53,822 nt of DNA, from positions 1-53,822 of the forward strand of contig JAFXZT010000169.1 of the NCBI GenBank assembly GCA_017541145.1, written 5' to 3'. The notes under the pieces are model-generated. The model did no database searches, was not told the origin of the DNA, and saw only the letters and a list, made by a program, of their open reading frames with translations. Below, piece after piece: positions 14,000 through 21,643 of the stretch. The translations under genes were made by a program, and so were the position numbers. Numbering within the stretch: the first letter of the stretch is position 1; every line of letters starts with the position of its first letter. Source of the stretch: Bacteroidales bacterium (GTDB lineage Bacteria; Bacteroidota; Bacteroidia; Bacteroidales; UBA3824).

Positions 14000-14779
14000 A
14001 TGAAAAAAATTATCTTTATCCTATTGGCAACAATGTGCCATTACACTTTTGCAAACGCTCAGAGACTTTCCAAATCGGATGTCCCTACTGAATTTGTAGG
14101 CTCGGCTAACGATGTGGCTAAGTTGTCGAATTTTGCAGCTAAATCTCTCGATGGTGATATCCTTTACAGAGAGGCTGAAGTAAATATCGATGCCGACAAA
14201 CCTGCTGCTTTGGTGATTTTCCTTCACGAAGCTGCCGGCAGAGGTAACGATAATACGAAACAGATGCAGCAAGAAGGTATCTATTCTATTCTCAATTTTA
14301 TGAAGAATAATGGTATCAACGGATATTTCGCAGTTCCGCAATGTCCTGAAAATCAGTATTGGGCTGTCAGCACTGATGCTGAACCTTACGCTGAAAAGGT
14401 AATGAATCTTATATATTATTATAAGAGCGAAAAAGGTGTTGATCCTAGTCGTATCTATCTTTTCGGTGTTTCTATGGGTTCTACAGGCGTTTGGGAATTG
14501 TTGAACTCTCATCCTCAAACATTTGCTGCTGCGTTGGCTGCTTCGGGTATCAGCCGTGGTACTAATGCTCTTTCTATCGCTAATACACCGATTTATTCTA
14601 CTGTCGGTGAGAAGGAAGGCACTGAAAAATATCAGATTTTCCACGCTGCGATACATCAGGCTCAGTTGAACGGCGGCGATGCAAAACTCGACAAACTCAA
14701 AGGTCTCAATCATCAGGATGCTTGCGTTAAAGCATTTACTAATGAGAGACTTAAATGGGTTTTCGGTCACGTTCGTTAG
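14000..14779 (+). CDS. Secreted alpha/beta hydrolase (esterase/peptidase-like)
   Basis: An exported serine hydrolase of 259 residues. I chose ATG 14000 because it begins a clear signal peptide (MKKIIFILLATMCHYTFANA, cut near residue 20); the longer reading has no family support. The fold resembles the predicted-peptidase / feruloyl-esterase branch of alpha/beta hydrolases. LVIFLHEAAGRG supplies the oxyanion-hole loop. FGVSMGSTG carries the nucleophile elbow, with Ser158. GLNHQDA places the catalytic histidine at about 238. The acid residue is not obvious by eye. The substrate cannot be told. It stands alone between two terminators. Confidence 0.8.
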   Translation: MKKIIFILLATMCHYTFANAQRLSKSDVPTEFVGSANDVAKLSNFAAKSLDGDILYREAEVNIDADKPAALVIFLHEAAGRGNDNTKQMQQEGIYSILNFMKNNGINGYFAVPQCPENQYWAVSTDAEPYAEKVMNLIYYYKSEKGVDPSRIYLFGVSMGSTGVWELLNSHPQTFAAALAASGISRGTNALSIANTPIYSTVGEKEGTEKYQIFHAAIHQAQLNGGDAKLDKLKGLNHQDACVKAFTNERLKWVFGHVR

Positions 14780-14810
14780 TTGGTGCTTTTTTTTTAAAAC
14801 ATTTATAGTA

Positions 14811-14849
14811 AAAAAGCCTTCTGTAGAGTTTTCTTCAGAAGGCTTTTTT
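14811..14849 (+). terminator. Terminator of the hydrolase gene
   Basis: AGCCTTCTG (14815-14823) and CAGAAGGCT (14836-14844) form a perfect stem, preceded by A5 and followed by a T run. It is 30-70 bases after the hydrolase stop codon. Confidence 0.9.
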
Positions 14850-14921
14850 GTTTGTATCCTTGAAAAAATATAAATTGGCATGGAAAGATGTTGCGTTTCT
14901 ATTTTAAGAAATTATTAGCAA

Positions 14922-14967
14922 CTAAAAAGACCGAAAGCAATAAAACTGAATATTTATGCTTTCGATC
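14922..14967 (-). terminator. Terminator of the TlpA-like lipoprotein gene
   Basis: Read on the minus strand, GATCGAAAGCA pairs with TGCTTTCGGTC (14929-14939 and 14957-14967, one mismatch), followed by a short T run (14924-14928). It lies about 120 bases past the minus-strand stop codon at 15090. The stretch between holds nothing else I can support. Confidence 0.7.
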
Positions 14968-15089
14968 TTGAGGTTTTTGTAAAAAAAATTATTTTCCGTT
15001 GCAGAAAATTATATTTGTAGGGATATTTATAAATTGTTAATATTACCGTTAATCTCTATTAATATTTCAAACTGCAACTTCTTTTATGT

Positions 15090-16238
15090 TTACTTACCTA
15101 ATGCTTTTTTTACAGCAACTTCGATTTCAGTGCCGCGAAGTCCGCGTCTTAAAATCTTGCCGTCAGGAGCAAAAAGAATAATTTCCGGAATACCCAAAAT
15201 GCCGTAAGCATCTGAGCCGGCTTTTTGAGCGTTGATGATTTGAGGATATTCAATACCGAGTTCTTTAATAGCCTCTTCGGTATCTGCAGGTTCGTCCCAA
15301 GTTGCTACGCCAAGCACTTCAAATTTGTCACTTTTGTACTTTTGGTAAATTTCAATAAGGTTTGGAATTTCTCTTCTGCAAGGTCCGCACCAGCTTGCCC
15401 AAAAGTCAACAATAACATATTTGCCCTTGCCTACATAGTCAGAAAGTTTTGTAATCTTGCCGTTGTATTCAGATTCAAAATCTACAAAATTTGCACCTTC
15501 CAGAGTTGCTTCTGATGCTTGTTTTGCCTTTTCCTCAGATTCTTTTTTCTCTTTGAAACGATTGTTGAGAGTATCGAAAAATGTTTTGAACTTACCGTTC
15601 TTTACCTCGTCGGTAGCGATATTGAGCAATTCTTCAACATTTCCGATTGTAGTCATCGAGATTACAATTGCGCCTTCGTTGTTGTTGTTGGCTTTGGCGT
15701 AATCCATAATAACATTTGTTACGCTGTCTTGAAGACGTGTAAATTTGGCATCCATTTCTTGTTCCAAGTCTTCAGTCATTTCTGAACTTTGGTATTTGTC
15801 CATAATTTTGCCGGCTTTTTCGCGAATATCTGTTACAAGAGTTTTGAAATAATTGTAGTTTTGGTAAAACTTGCTGCCTTCAATACTGTAACTTGTTTCA
15901 GTAACATCGATATTAGCAGTTTCGCCCGGTACAAAAAACATCTCAATAGCGAGATTTGTCGCTTCACCGTTTTCGTCCACTTGTACAAGACTGCCCATTA
16001 CAGGTTTTGAAAGTTGTTTGCTGAATGTAAATTTACCGTCTTTTACTTTGATTGTGTCAACCGGTAATTCATTCATCTTGAATGTAGAATCGTCAGTCAT
16101 CAGCACATAATACTCAGAAGCGTTGCCGGCTTGAGTACCGTTGATTGTGAAAGTATTGACCGAATCAGTTTTAGCGCATGACATCATCATTGTGCCTGCT
16201 GCGCCGAATAAAGCAATTGTCTTTATGAATTTTTTCAT
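15090..16238 (-). CDS. TlpA-family thioredoxin-like lipoprotein with DUF4369-type N-domain
   Basis: A periplasm-facing thiol-disulfide oxidoreductase of 382 residues. The N-terminus is a lipoprotein signal with lipobox MMMSC (Cys21). An N-terminal beta-rich region resembles DUF4369. A charged, probably helical middle follows (EKKESEEKAKQASEATLEG). The C-terminal thioredoxin domain has the active site WASWCGPCRREIPNL (near residues 279-293) and the cis-proline loop GIPEIILFAPDG. Such proteins in Bacteroidetes are thought to reduce envelope proteins; the partner is unknown. It is monocistronic on the minus strand with its own -7 box and terminator. Confidence 0.9.
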   Translation of the reverse strand: MKKFIKTIALFGAAGTMMMSCAKTDSVNTFTINGTQAGNASEYYVLMTDDSTFKMNELPVDTIKVKDGKFTFSKQLSKPVMGSLVQVDENGEATNLAIEMFFVPGETANIDVTETSYSIEGSKFYQNYNYFKTLVTDIREKAGKIMDKYQSSEMTEDLEQEMDAKFTRLQDSVTNVIMDYAKANNNNEGAIVISMTTIGNVEELLNIATDEVKNGKFKTFFDTLNNRFKEKKESEEKAKQASEATLEGANFVDFESEYNGKITKLSDYVGKGKYVIVDFWASWCGPCRREIPNLIEIYQKYKSDKFEVLGVATWDEPADTEEAIKELGIEYPQIINAQKAGSDAYGILGIPEIILFAPDGKILRRGLRGTEIEVAVKKALGK

Positions 16239-16263
16239 TTGAATTATGTTTTTAATTTTGGCA

Positions 16264-16271
16264 CAAATATA
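16264..16271 (-). promoter_or_regulatory. -7 promoter box of the TlpA-like gene
   Basis: On the minus strand TATATTTG (16271-16264) matches the -7 consensus TAnnTTTG, 26 bases before the start codon. No good TTTG -33 element is visible. Confidence 0.6.
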
Positions 16272-16380
16272 ACAATATTTTTATTGTAAAAAACTTTGTA
16301 TTGGTGAATTAATATTAGAAATAGGGCGGACACATAGGTTTGTTCTCAAAAAATTGATTAATTATTGTAACCAAAATAAT

Positions 16381-16415
16381 AAAAAACGCACCTCAAATAA
16401 GAAGTGCGTTTTTTA
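16381..16415 (-). terminator. Terminator of the 16425-17069 lipoprotein gene
   Basis: AAAAAACGCAC (16381-16391) pairs with GTGCGTTTTTT (16404-16414). The stem is flanked by A and T runs, so it could act in both directions. It begins 10 bases beyond the stop of the minus-strand lipoprotein gene. Confidence 0.85.
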
Positions 16416-16424
16416 GTTATATTA

Positions 16425-17069
16425 TCAAAATTCGACCTCCACCTCTACAGGTTCTACACTTACAGATTTTCCAGTGATAGGGTCATTATCAAAATTTACT
16501 GTAATTGTTAATGTGTATTTGCCTGATTTGTCGGAAGGGTGAGGAATATACAAATCAAAAAAAGACATAAACGGATTACATTTTTCATAATTAAAATCAG
16601 CAAGTTCGCCATGTTCCCAATTGTTAAATTCTTGATAATTATTATCAATATAAGGTTTTAAAGTTGCAATTCCTGCATATATTAAATCATCAATTGCAGT
16701 ATTAGCGGGATGAGCAGAATTCCAATCCCTGTCACAAGAAACTGAAATTTTAGACAGCGGGTTACAACTTGCTTCGCCAATACCCCACTCATCATCATAA
16801 ATCTTATATTTAGTATCATGATAATACTCACTATATTTATTGTATATTTCTCTTCTTTCGGAGTTACGGTCTTTAACATGATATACCGGCTTATTAGATT
16901 TTACGTATACACGAACTGTAATTTTGGGTTCCATATAGTCTACTGATGCTTCCAAAGAGGTGGGGATGTAATAACATACAGCGCATCCTGCATATTCATA
17001 TTTATCACATGAAGAAAGTATCATCGATATCACTACTATAATTAAGATCGAAAATATAATATGTTTCAT
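16425..17069 (-). CDS. Hypothetical lipoprotein
   Basis: A 214-residue protein I do not recognise. It starts with a lipoprotein signal peptide (hydrophobic from residue 4 and lipobox ILSSC, Cys21), so it is probably anchored in the envelope. The mature part is beta-strand rich and contains several cysteines (CAVCYY, ASCNPL, SVSCDR, EKCNPF) that could form disulfides. The end looks like an immunoglobulin-like strand pattern (KYTLTITVNFDNDPITGKSV). It begins 8 bases after the stop of the small C10-peptidase-like ORF, so the two form an operon. In some Bacteroides C10 peptidases neighbour small inhibitor genes, but a match of this protein to those inhibitors cannot be shown here. Confidence 0.7.
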   Translation of the reverse strand: MKHIIFSILIIVVISMILSSCDKYEYAGCAVCYYIPTSLEASVDYMEPKITVRVYVKSNKPVYHVKDRNSERREIYNKYSEYYHDTKYKIYDDEWGIGEASCNPLSKISVSCDRDWNSAHPANTAIDDLIYAGIATLKPYIDNNYQEFNNWEHGELADFNYEKCNPFMSFFDLYIPHPSDKSGKYTLTITVNFDNDPITGKSVSVEPVEVEVEF

Positions 17070-17077
17070 AATATTTC

Positions 17078-17269
17078 TTATTTTTTAGGATGAATACCGG
17101 TAGCTATATGAATTTGGAAATATTCTTTATCATGGGGAATATTATCTTGCGTTAATATTCCATCATTTATTTTATATCCGTCAGAACATTCAAAGACGCC
17201 AGCTAAATACCAGCACGTAGTCAGGTTATCTCCCCAACCCCAATTCATGTGAAAATACTCTTTTATCAT
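17078..17269 (-). pseudogene. C-terminal fragment resembling C10 (streptopain-type) cysteine peptidase
   Basis: A 63-residue ORF. EYFHMNWGWGDN followed by WYLAGVF resembles the C-terminal strand region of C10 peptidases (typically FHxNWGWGG then GYY). The ending QIHIATGIHPKK also resembles the family's final strand. The catalytic cysteine and histidine regions, signal peptide and propeptide are all missing. An in-frame stop lies six codons before the ATG. It keeps a -7 promoter box 50 bases upstream and leads into the lipoprotein gene. It is either a decayed peptidase gene whose promoter now drives the lipoprotein, or a small standalone protein. The family call is from memory of the motif. 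Confidence 0.5.
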
Positions 17270-17318
17270 GTTATATATGTTAAATTAATTCGCTTTTGAA
17301 TACTTCTATTTTGTACGG

Positions 17319-17326
17319 CAAATATA
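17319..17326 (-). promoter_or_regulatory. -7 promoter box of the C10-fragment/lipoprotein pair
   Basis: On the minus strand TATATTTG (17326-17319) fits TAnnTTTG. The predicted start lies about 45 bases before the ATG of the short ORF. The -33 region is a T-run without a clear TTTG. Confidence 0.5.
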
Positions 17327-17444
17327 AAAACTCTATTTTAAATTTAAAAAAATAATTGTTTAATTTAATTAAGTATATTACTTATTCTTTCTATTACATT
17401 TTATAATGTATGGTGGCAATTTATTGAAATTGATTCATTACCCC

Positions 17445-17484
17445 AAAAAAAAGAAACCGGGCGAAATCTTCCTCACCCGGTTTC
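17445..17484 (-). terminator. Terminator of the 17539-18300 gene
   Basis: GAAACCGGG (17453-17461) and CCCGGTTTC (17476-17484) form a perfect 9-bp stem. On the minus strand it is followed by eight T residues (17445-17452). It lies 55 bases after the minus-strand stop codon. Confidence 0.93.
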
Positions 17485-17538
17485 AAAATCAACCAAATCA
17501 AATATAAATATCGTCATAAAATTTACTCTTTAATAAAT

Positions 17539-18300
17539 TTATGCCTCCGATTTATTTTGATTATCCAAAACTTCATTATCCTCAGATTGGTTTTCAACCT
17601 CTGCTGATTTGTCTGAAGCCTTGTTCAACAGGTATTTTGACTGTTCGTAAATATCGTTCACCTTGTTGATGAACACATCATACTCGCCGTTTGATACAAT
17701 ACTTACACCATTTACATAGTTGATAAGATTGCAAACCGACTCAATCGCATTGTTTACCTTTTCTGCTTTCAAAGCCTTGATTCTCAAACGTTCTTCAGTA
17801 CGCTGAGCATACAATTTTTCGATTTCAGCATCAAAAGTATCCAAATCCTTTACGAATTGTTTGATACCTATCAGATCCAAAGTATCGTTGCCCAAACCCT
17901 TGAGCGCGTTGTTGAAATTCTTCATGATTGTTCTCAACGAGAATAACGATTTCGCTTTTCGGATAGGATAACTTTTAGTAATTTCCTTCACCTTTCGCGA
18001 AGTCTCAGAGACGTCTGCCTCATTTCTTGTCAAAAACGCATTGCAAACATACCAGATGCTTGCCTTTGTCGATTTCAACAATCTACAATAACTGTAGATC
18101 TGTTTAGTTAATTTACTTGTTGAATTATTGTCCACCGCAGCAAGCAATTCTGCATGTTTGGTTTTCAAATCTTCAACTAAACTTAATTTGCTTTCTTTTT
18201 CCATAGAAGTTGTTGCCTCTACCAGCAAGGAGAGAAAGCTATAAAGCTCTTCTTGCTTTAATCTGCACATAGCAGATTTCGTTAATCTAATTTGTAACAT
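17539..18300 (-). CDS. Hypothetical coiled-coil protein (DUF6261-like)
   Basis: A 253-residue, all-helical, charged cytoplasmic protein with no signal peptide or membrane segment. The layout resembles the Bacteroidetes family DUF6261: an N-terminal short hydrophobic stretch (EELYSFLSLLVEA), lysine-rich helices, and a central segment IKQFVKDLDTFDAEIEKLYAQRTEER that looks like a coiled coil. I hold that assignment loosely. The last 25 residues are acidic and asparagine-rich (VENQSEDNEVLDNQNKSEA), probably disordered. It is a single gene with a consensus promoter and a strong terminator, so it is probably expressed. Function unknown. Confidence 0.7.
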   Translation of the reverse strand: MLQIRLTKSAMCRLKQEELYSFLSLLVEATTSMEKESKLSLVEDLKTKHAELLAAVDNNSTSKLTKQIYSYCRLLKSTKASIWYVCNAFLTRNEADVSETSRKVKEITKSYPIRKAKSLFSLRTIMKNFNNALKGLGNDTLDLIGIKQFVKDLDTFDAEIEKLYAQRTEERLRIKALKAEKVNNAIESVCNLINYVNGVSIVSNGEYDVFINKVNDIYEQSKYLLNKASDKSAEVENQSEDNEVLDNQNKSEA

Positions 18301-18404
18301 AATTTATATAATTTGATGATTAAACAATTTAAAAATCATTTCAATATTGCTTACTCTTTAGATACTAATTTGTAGCAATAATCATTTGATTAATTATTTC
18401 GATA

Positions 18405-18436
18405 CAAAGATACAAAAATAATTTCTAATATGCAAA
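18405..18436 (-). promoter_or_regulatory. Promoter of the DUF6261-like gene
   Basis: On the minus strand TTTG (18436-18433), a 20-base spacer and TATCTTTG (18412-18405) match the consensus. The predicted leader is about 98 bases. The short motif GATACTAATTT occurs in the leader and again near 18464. Confidence 0.8.
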
Positions 18437-18724
18437 TATTTTTTTTGTAAGATATAGAAAACGATACTAATTTAGAGCCAAAATGATATTATTTTTACTT
18501 TTTTTAACGCATTACAGAACCTATAATGTGGTTTTCGGTATCAATAGTTAAATGATGTTAAATATGTATTTTGCCCAATAATTTTCTGATTATTTGTTGA
18601 TAAATAGGGTATTGACTGTATAATTTTTTTTGCACAATTTTGATGTAATATAGTATGCGTTTCTTAATAAAAAACAATAGTTATTTAATAGTGTATCTTA
18701 CTTAATATTGTAATTACAATTTAA
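18437..18724. other. AT-rich intergenic stretch
   Basis: Between the DUF6261-like promoter and the 42-bp array I see only AT-rich sequence. There is no ORF with family features, no tRNA and no clear terminator. Confidence 0.6.
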
Positions 18725-19164
18725 TTTTGTACGCGTACAAAAAAGTTTTGTCAAAGAATTTTAGTGTTTTGTACGGGTACATCGGTGCTCTGAATTTTTT
18801 CAAAAGCATTTTGTACGGGTACATCGGTGCTCTGAATTTTTTCAAAAGCATTTTGTACGGGTACATCGGTGCTCTGAATTTTTTCAAAAGCATTTTGTAC
18901 GGGTATATCGGTACTCTGATTTTTTTCAAAAGCGTTTTGTACGCGTACATCGGAGTTTTGAAAAAAATCAAAAGACCACTCAACCCGTACAAAATTATTT
19001 TGTGAAAAAACAATTTGGCGCTCAACCCGTTCTCCACTCTTTTGTGAAAAAACAATTTGGCGCTCAACCCGTTCTCTACTCTTTTGTGAAAAAACAATCT
19101 GGCGGAAAACGGGTGCTGAAAGGTTTTGTAAAAAAACAATCTGGCGGAAAACGGGTGCTGAAAT
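18725..19164. repeat. 42-bp tandem repeat array with internal polarity reversal
   Basis: About ten and a half units keep an exact 42-bp register across 440 bp. Units at 18767, 18809 and 18851 are identical. The unit at 18893 has a few changes, and those at 18725 and 18935 are divergent. Each left-half unit starts TTTTGTACGGGTAC or TTTTGTACGCGTAC; the second contains the perfect palindrome GTACGCGTAC. From about 18979 the register continues, but shared words appear in reverse complement (AACCCGTACAAAA), in units at 18979, 19021, 19063, 19105 and 19147. Because 42 is a multiple of three, both strands stay open (a 161-codon minus ORF and a 92-codon plus ORF encoding 14-residue repeats). Neither translation resembles a known protein. 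Confidence 0.9.
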
Positions 19165-19196
19165 AAACTTCGGAGTTTTTTCATCATCGTAGAGTC

Positions 19197-19204
19197 CAAA
19201 AATA
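19197..19204 (-). promoter_or_regulatory. Possible -7 box reading into the 42-bp array
   Basis: On the minus strand TATTTTTG (19204-19197) fits TAnnTTTG and would start transcription close to 19190, into the array. There is no matching TTTG 19-21 bases further upstream, so this is weak. Confidence 0.3.
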
Positions 19205-19400
19205 AATTATGACATCGTTTTTTTTGGGGTGTTAATCGATTTTACAAATTGATTTTTTTAAAATCTTATTATTATTAATAATTTTATTTTTTCATTAATT
19301 GATTTTTTTTATTTTATTATGTTTTGTTTTGCTCTAAAATACCGATTGTTAGTATAGGAAAAATGATATGTATTTGTTAGTTTTATTTTAATTAGTGCTT

Positions 19401-19408
19401 TACTTTTG
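19401..19408 (+). promoter_or_regulatory. -7 promoter box before the lipopeptide ORF
   Basis: TACTTTTG fits TAnnTTTG and lies 20 bases before the ATG at 19428. The nearest upstream TTTG is 24 bases away, longer than usual. Confidence 0.45.
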
Positions 19409-19427
19409 TTTTTAAAGTAATATATTT

Positions 19428-19490
19428 ATGAAATTCAATTTATTTATAATTACAGTTGGATTGTTTTTATCCACTGTATCTTGCAAATAA
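19428..19490 (+). CDS. Very short lipoprotein-signal ORF (20 codons)
   Basis: ATG 19428 to TAA 19488-19490 encodes MKFNLFIITVGLFLSTVSCK. This is a complete lipoprotein signal peptide with lipobox STVSC, ending one lysine after the lipidated cysteine. It has a -7 box upstream and lies 62 bases before the outer-membrane barrel gene. A shift of one base after the Lys codon would add about 13 residues (NIDELFSYWKSLY, then stop). It may therefore be a frameshifted 33-residue lipoprotein, or a true minimal lipopeptide or leader. Confidence 0.4.
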   Translation: MKFNLFIITVGLFLSTVSCK

Positions 19491-19552
19491 TATTGACGAA
19501 TTATTTTCTTATTGGAAAAGTCTTTATTAATTAACCTTATAATACAACAGCA

Positions 19553-20176
19553 ATGAAAAAAATAGTAATTTTTGTTGTGCTTTTTATATTAGAAATTTCT
19601 AATATCATGGCACAAGATGAGGTAAAAAATAGTCATAAACCATTTTATACCGTAACATTCGGGTACAATCGCTCAAAGTTGTTGAGTTCTACTTTCTCTG
19701 ATTATTATGATTGGAAATCCGGTGTAAATTTCGGAGCAAATGTTAGTTTTCCGCTTACAAAAACTTTCGGATTGCGTTCAGGTGTTTATTTTCAGCAAAA
19801 AGGTTATCTTGATGCTCAATCTGTTTCTCAAAATAAATACAGATTTGATTATATGGAAGTTCCTGTACTTGCATTATTTAATGTTCATTTCTGCAATGAT
19901 TTAAGTATTGAATTTCAGACAGGAATTTATTTAGCATACGGAGTATACGGAAGTGAGGTTTGGGGATATACTATTCATGATGCAAATAATCAAGAAATAT
20001 ATATCGAAGAAGGTATTTTTGATATGTATGATAAATATGATTGGGGATTAAATGCTGGAATTGCTTTTAGATTCAAAAATTATTTTATTGGCTCATCAGT
20101 GGATTTTGGCGTTCCATCTATTGTAAACGATGCTCATCATTTGTGTTTAATGGGAAATGTTGGTTTTTGTTTTTGA
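19553..20176 (+). CDS. Outer-membrane beta-barrel protein (PorT-like)
   Basis: A 207-residue exported protein. The signal peptide MKKIVIFVVLFILEISNIMAQ is cut near residue 20. The mature chain is a series of alternating hydrophobic strands ending in an aromatic residue (LMGNVGFCF), as expected of small outer-membrane barrels. The pattern FGLRSGVYFQQKGY ... FDYMEVPVLALFN resembles the PorT / outer-membrane beta-barrel family of Bacteroidetes (LGLRTGLxYxQKG ... YLEIPLLLK). The ligand is unknown. It follows the 20-codon lipopeptide ORF and ends in a strong terminator. Confidence 0.8.
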   Translation: MKKIVIFVVLFILEISNIMAQDEVKNSHKPFYTVTFGYNRSKLLSSTFSDYYDWKSGVNFGANVSFPLTKTFGLRSGVYFQQKGYLDAQSVSQNKYRFDYMEVPVLALFNVHFCNDLSIEFQTGIYLAYGVYGSEVWGYTIHDANNQEIYIEEGIFDMYDKYDWGLNAGIAFRFKNYFIGSSVDFGVPSIVNDAHHLCLMGNVGFCF

Positions 20177-20199
20177 TTTTAATTGTTAAATAATTATTT

Positions 20200-20253
20200 G
20201 AAGCTGTCTAATTAGTTAATTTACTTAACTTGTAGACAGCTTCATTTTTTTTT
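20200..20253 (+). terminator. Terminator of the beta-barrel gene
   Basis: GAAGCTGTCTA (20200-20210) pairs perfectly with TAGACAGCTTC (20233-20243), followed by A and a T run. Confidence 0.92.
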
Positions 20254-20377
20254 CTGTATCAGGATGCCAACGAATCATCTGTTGGAATGTAAATAAAACA
20301 TTTTCAGAAGTTTAGATATTTTTGTATCCGTAGTTGAAAAAAGTAAAAGCAAAAGTTGATGTTTTATTACATTTTTG

Positions 20378-20409
20378 TTGTATTAATTCGTTTAAAAACA
20401 TTATTTTTG
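20378..20409 (+). promoter_or_regulatory. Promoter of the GlmU-like/lon operon
   Basis: TTG (20378-20380), a 21-base spacer and TATTTTTG (20402-20409) fit the Bacteroidetes consensus. The leader to ATG 20439 would be about 24 bases. Confidence 0.65.
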
Positions 20410-20438
20410 CAACATATTTTTTTCGATTACTTAAAATT

Positions 20439-21635
20439 ATGAATATTATTCTTTCAGACAATCTCGAACATCGATCTGAACTTTTGCCGTTGACATTTAC
20501 ACGTCCTGCCGGCGACCTCAGAGTTGGAATTCTTACTATACAAGAAAAATGGCAGAAACTTACCGGTGAGCAAGTTTCTCTACTCGGTGATGACTATTTA
20601 AGAGTAAAATACAAACCTGTTTTTGCAGGTGACAATTTTGTAGTAGAATCTACTGTTTTGCCCGATGCTGATTTTGTAAACGAAGTAAAATCACTCAACA
20701 AAGGAGAAGGTATTGTTTTTAACGGCGAACTTGTAGCGGCTCGTCTCGATGATCAGGATACTGAAAAATTTTATGCTGACCGCAAGTCGCTTAATGTTAA
20801 TTCCAAAGAGTATAAGGAGCTTTCTAAATTTACTCATACATGGGATATTTTTGTAGAAAACGAAAAAGAGATTGAGCGCGATTTTCATCTTGTAACAAAG
20901 GGTAGAAAAAGTGCTGAACTTTCTTCAACAAACCGTTTCTTACAAAAAGACCATATCTTTGTAGAAGAAGGTGTTAAAGCTGAATTTTCTATTATCAATC
21001 CTGACGGCGGTTATGTATATTTAGGCAAGGATTCCGAAGTAATGGAAAATGCCGTAATTCACGGTTCGCTTGCTCTGTGTGAACATTCTGTTGTAAAAAT
21101 TTCTGCTAAGATATATGGTGCTACTACCATGGGACCTTATACCAAATGCGGTGGCGAGGTAAACAACGCTGTAATTTGGGGATATTCAAACAAGGGTCAC
21201 GACGGATTTTTGGGTAACTCTGTTTTGGGACAATGGTGCAATCTTGGTGCCGATACCAACAACAGTAACCTCAAAAACAATTATGCAGAAGTAAAAGTAT
21301 GGAACTATGCAACACATCGTTTTGTAAAAACCGGTTTGCAATTCTGCGGACTTATCATGGGCGACCATTCTAAGAGCAGTATCAATACGATGTTTAATAC
21401 CGGAACAGTGGTAGGAGTAAGTTCCAACGTATTTGGAGCGGGATTTCCGCGTAATTTTGTACCGTCGTTTGCATGGGGCGGTGCAGATACTGCATACGAA
21501 ACCTATCCGTTTAAGAAAGCTTTGGAGACTGCTGAAATTATGATGGCACGTCGTCATAAAGTACTCGACCAAACAGAGATTGATATATTGCAACACGTAT
21601 TTGAAGAAACACAAAGTTTAAGATCACATTTCTAA
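20439..21635 (+). CDS. GlmU-like sugar nucleotidyltransferase/acyltransferase
   Basis: A 398-residue protein. I chose ATG 20439 (MNIILSDNLEHRSELLPLTF); upstream in-frame sequence contains the promoter. It resembles the Bacteroidetes GlmU-like family, in which an N-terminal nucleotidyltransferase-type domain (LTFTRPAGDLRVGILTIQEKW) precedes a C-terminal left-handed beta-helix. Hexapeptide-like repeats run through VYLGKDSEVMENAVIHGSLALCEHSVVKISAKIYGATTMGPYTKCGGEV and the later GHDGFLGNSVLGQWCNLGADTNNSNLKNNY. A sugar-1-phosphate nucleotidyltransferase role is likely; the exact sugar is unknown. lon starts 8 bases downstream, so the two are cotranscribed. Confidence 0.85.
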   Translation: MNIILSDNLEHRSELLPLTFTRPAGDLRVGILTIQEKWQKLTGEQVSLLGDDYLRVKYKPVFAGDNFVVESTVLPDADFVNEVKSLNKGEGIVFNGELVAARLDDQDTEKFYADRKSLNVNSKEYKELSKFTHTWDIFVENEKEIERDFHLVTKGRKSAELSSTNRFLQKDHIFVEEGVKAEFSIINPDGGYVYLGKDSEVMENAVIHGSLALCEHSVVKISAKIYGATTMGPYTKCGGEVNNAVIWGYSNKGHDGFLGNSVLGQWCNLGADTNNSNLKNNYAEVKVWNYATHRFVKTGLQFCGLIMGDHSKSSINTMFNTGTVVGVSSNVFGAGFPRNFVPSFAWGGADTAYETYPFKKALETAEIMMARRHKVLDQTEIDILQHVFEETQSLRSHF

Positions 21636-21643
21636 TTCGCTAT

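Noticed and set aside
14021..14881. 286-codon open frame antisense to the secreted hydrolase
   Set aside because: It runs through the signal peptide, catalytic motifs and terminator of the real gene on the plus strand.
15010..15017. Plus-strand TATATTTG promoter-like box
   Set aside because: It has no TTTG at the proper distance and leads only into the antisense strand of the TlpA-like gene.
18725..19164. CRISPR array
   Set aside because: The repeats are contiguous with no unique spacers, and no cas genes are present.
18714..19199. 161-codon minus-strand ORF made of 14-residue repeats
   Set aside because: It is open mainly because the 42-bp period is divisible by three. The translation is Lys/Phe/Tyr-rich with no known fold and weak start signals, so it is reported as a repeat, not a gene.
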